Below, piece by piece: positions 28,832 to 29,733 of a stretch of 29,733 bases of DNA; within the stretch, counting starts at the first letter, position 1; each line of letters begins with the position of its first letter. The position numbers and the translations under genes are program-made. The notes under the pieces are model-generated. The model had not been told where the DNA came from. It did not search any database and saw only the letters and a program-made list of their open reading frames with translations. This DNA is from a virus: positions 1 to 29,733 of IMG/VR virus record IMGVR_UViG_3300030106_002370. The stretch is one strand, 5' to 3'.

Positions 28832-29733
28832 ATTTATTTCTCCCGTCTCTCTGACTATAAAACTGAGCTGTTGATTTATCAAGGTTTATCGCAGCTCCCT
28901 GGCTACGGTAATCGTCATTCGCGTATGGGAGTTTATTCTTTGGTGCGCGGATAAATCTCACGTTGGGTTCTTCTTTGGTCTGACCAATTAAAATGATAGC
29001 GTCAGCTTCACCTTGAACAGAGGTCTTACTATTGTATAACGATCCCATGTCTGCGTATTTCTTGTTCTCTGCTGTCGCATCAAGCTGAGAGGCTCCAATA
29101 ATGGGGCCGTACATTTTCGCTAAGTCTCTAACATACTGAGCGAGTTTAGCGTAGCGATCTACTCCAGTTTTTTCGTTCTCAAACCCACCTAGTTTCCATA
29201 GCTGGTCGATGATAATTACCTTTGGATGGTAGGCTTCAAGCACACTTTCTATGTCGTGGACGGTCATACCTGATTTATCTAGGGAAATGATTTTGTTTTT
29301 TCCTAGCCTATTTTGATAGGCTTCAATAGCTTTCTTCGGATCTGCGTCTAACTCACTTCTTGTCCAGTGTAAAGCAGCTTGAATTCTACGGGCTGCCACA
29401 CGTTCCCTGGGTTCCTCGTTGTTACACCACAACACACACTCACCTTCTTTGAGCTGTGTCGCAAAGTGGCAAGCGGCTTGAGCTAAAAAAGTAGTCTTGC
29501 CTCCGTCTGGTCTGCTACCCAGTAATAAAAAATCTCCTTTCCCGATTGGACCTAACATTAAATTCAACTCCTCTAAAGGCCAGGAGTATCGTATGCCTTC
29601 TTTAAGTGAGGAAACCTGCGTTAATACTTGATCGTCTGTCGTTGTTAAACTGTCTTCGTCTTGGCGAAGATCGCGGAGATTTAATTTCATTTCTTGAAAC
29701 AGGTCAAGTAGGTCTGAAACTGGACAAAGCCCG
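28821..29733 (-). CDS. DnaB-like replicative helicase, N-terminus beyond window
   Basis: The RecA-fold core shows GSRPDGGKTTFLAQ (Walker A, near K65 counted from ATG 29690), WCNNEE with a catalytic-type Glu, VIIIDQLWKLGG (Walker B) and IIGASQLD (sensor), the order of DnaB/gp4 hexameric helicases. The frame stays open past ATG 29690 to the window edge with helical sequence (PVSDLLDLFQE), and that ATG has no good ribosome site, so I treat the gene as cut by the edge. Alternatively ATG 29690 is the true start; a different frame ends there as ATGA. It would unwind DNA ahead of the split polymerase. Confidence 0.85.
   Translation of the reverse strand, partial: GLCPVSDLLDLFQEMKLNLRDLRQDEDSLTTTDDQVLTQVSSLKEGIRYSWPLEELNLMLGPIGKGDFLLLGSRPDGGKTTFLAQAACHFATQLKEGECVLWCNNEEPRERVAARRIQAALHWTRSELDADPKKAIEAYQNRLGKNKIISLDKSGMTVHDIESVLEAYHPKVIIIDQLWKLGGFENEKTGVDRYAKLAQYVRDLAKMYGPIIGASQLDATAENKKYADMGSLYNSKTSVQGEADAIILIGQTKEEPNVRFIRAPKNKLPYANDDYRSQGAAINLDKSTAQFYSQRDGRNKYAL

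Noticed and set aside
1-29733. tRNA genes, CRISPR arrays, insertion sequences, integrase or attachment sites
   Set aside because: I found no cloverleaf with a TTCGA loop, no regular short repeats with spacers, and no transposase or integrase motif in any frame.

Overview
The window is part of the genome of a tailed double-stranded DNA phage with a short-tail (podovirus-like) virion plan. It is gene-dense and AT-rich, with many stop/start overlaps (TAATG, ATGA). The protein set points to a lytic marine podovirus of a Gram-negative, probably proteobacterial, host: a P22-like portal, a coat and scaffold pair, a tail nozzle, large internal (ejection) proteins, a T7-type endonuclease I, a family A DNA polymerase, a DnaB-like helicase and a cobalamin-dependent ribonucleotide reductase. 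I see no integrase, repressor, tRNA gene or phage RNA polymerase. The phage or host species cannot be named from this sequence.

Positions 1-458 are non-coding as far as I can tell. They hold a near-consensus sigma70 promoter (307-335) and, just downstream, a leader with three closely spaced hairpins (355-435). From 459 to 21976 everything reads rightward. First come a small unknown gene, two Sec-signal proteins, a membrane-anchored coiled-coil protein, an M15-type endolysin and a holin-like protein. Small basic proteins, a putative small terminase, a 21-codon reading frame, the large terminase and the portal follow. Next are a repeat-built tail fibre and four small proteins, then scaffold, coat and a small beta-rich protein, with a hairpin terminator at 13023-13050. 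The block ends with a tail adaptor, the nozzle, an HxH-rich collar-type fibre and three internal virion proteins.

From 29733 down to 21998 everything reads leftward and serves DNA replication and nucleotide supply. The order of transcription is: helicase (cut by the window edge), DNA polymerase split into two adjacent reading frames, a single-strand-binding-like protein with its own sigma70-like promoter, a 5'-3' exonuclease, endonuclease I, a DUF3310 protein, a metallophosphoesterase, two small unknown proteins and class II ribonucleotide reductase. The two gene arms converge at about 21977-21997 with no clear terminator.

Points most worth a second look: the family A DNA polymerase broken cleanly between thumb and palm at an ATGA junction; the promoter-proximal three-hairpin leader, which resembles a cis-acting antitermination site and can alternatively pair with the first start codon; the tail-fibre repeats that keep protein identity but have scrambled synonymous codons; the 176-nt overlap of two nuclease genes; and a terminator-like GNRA hairpin inside the exonuclease gene.
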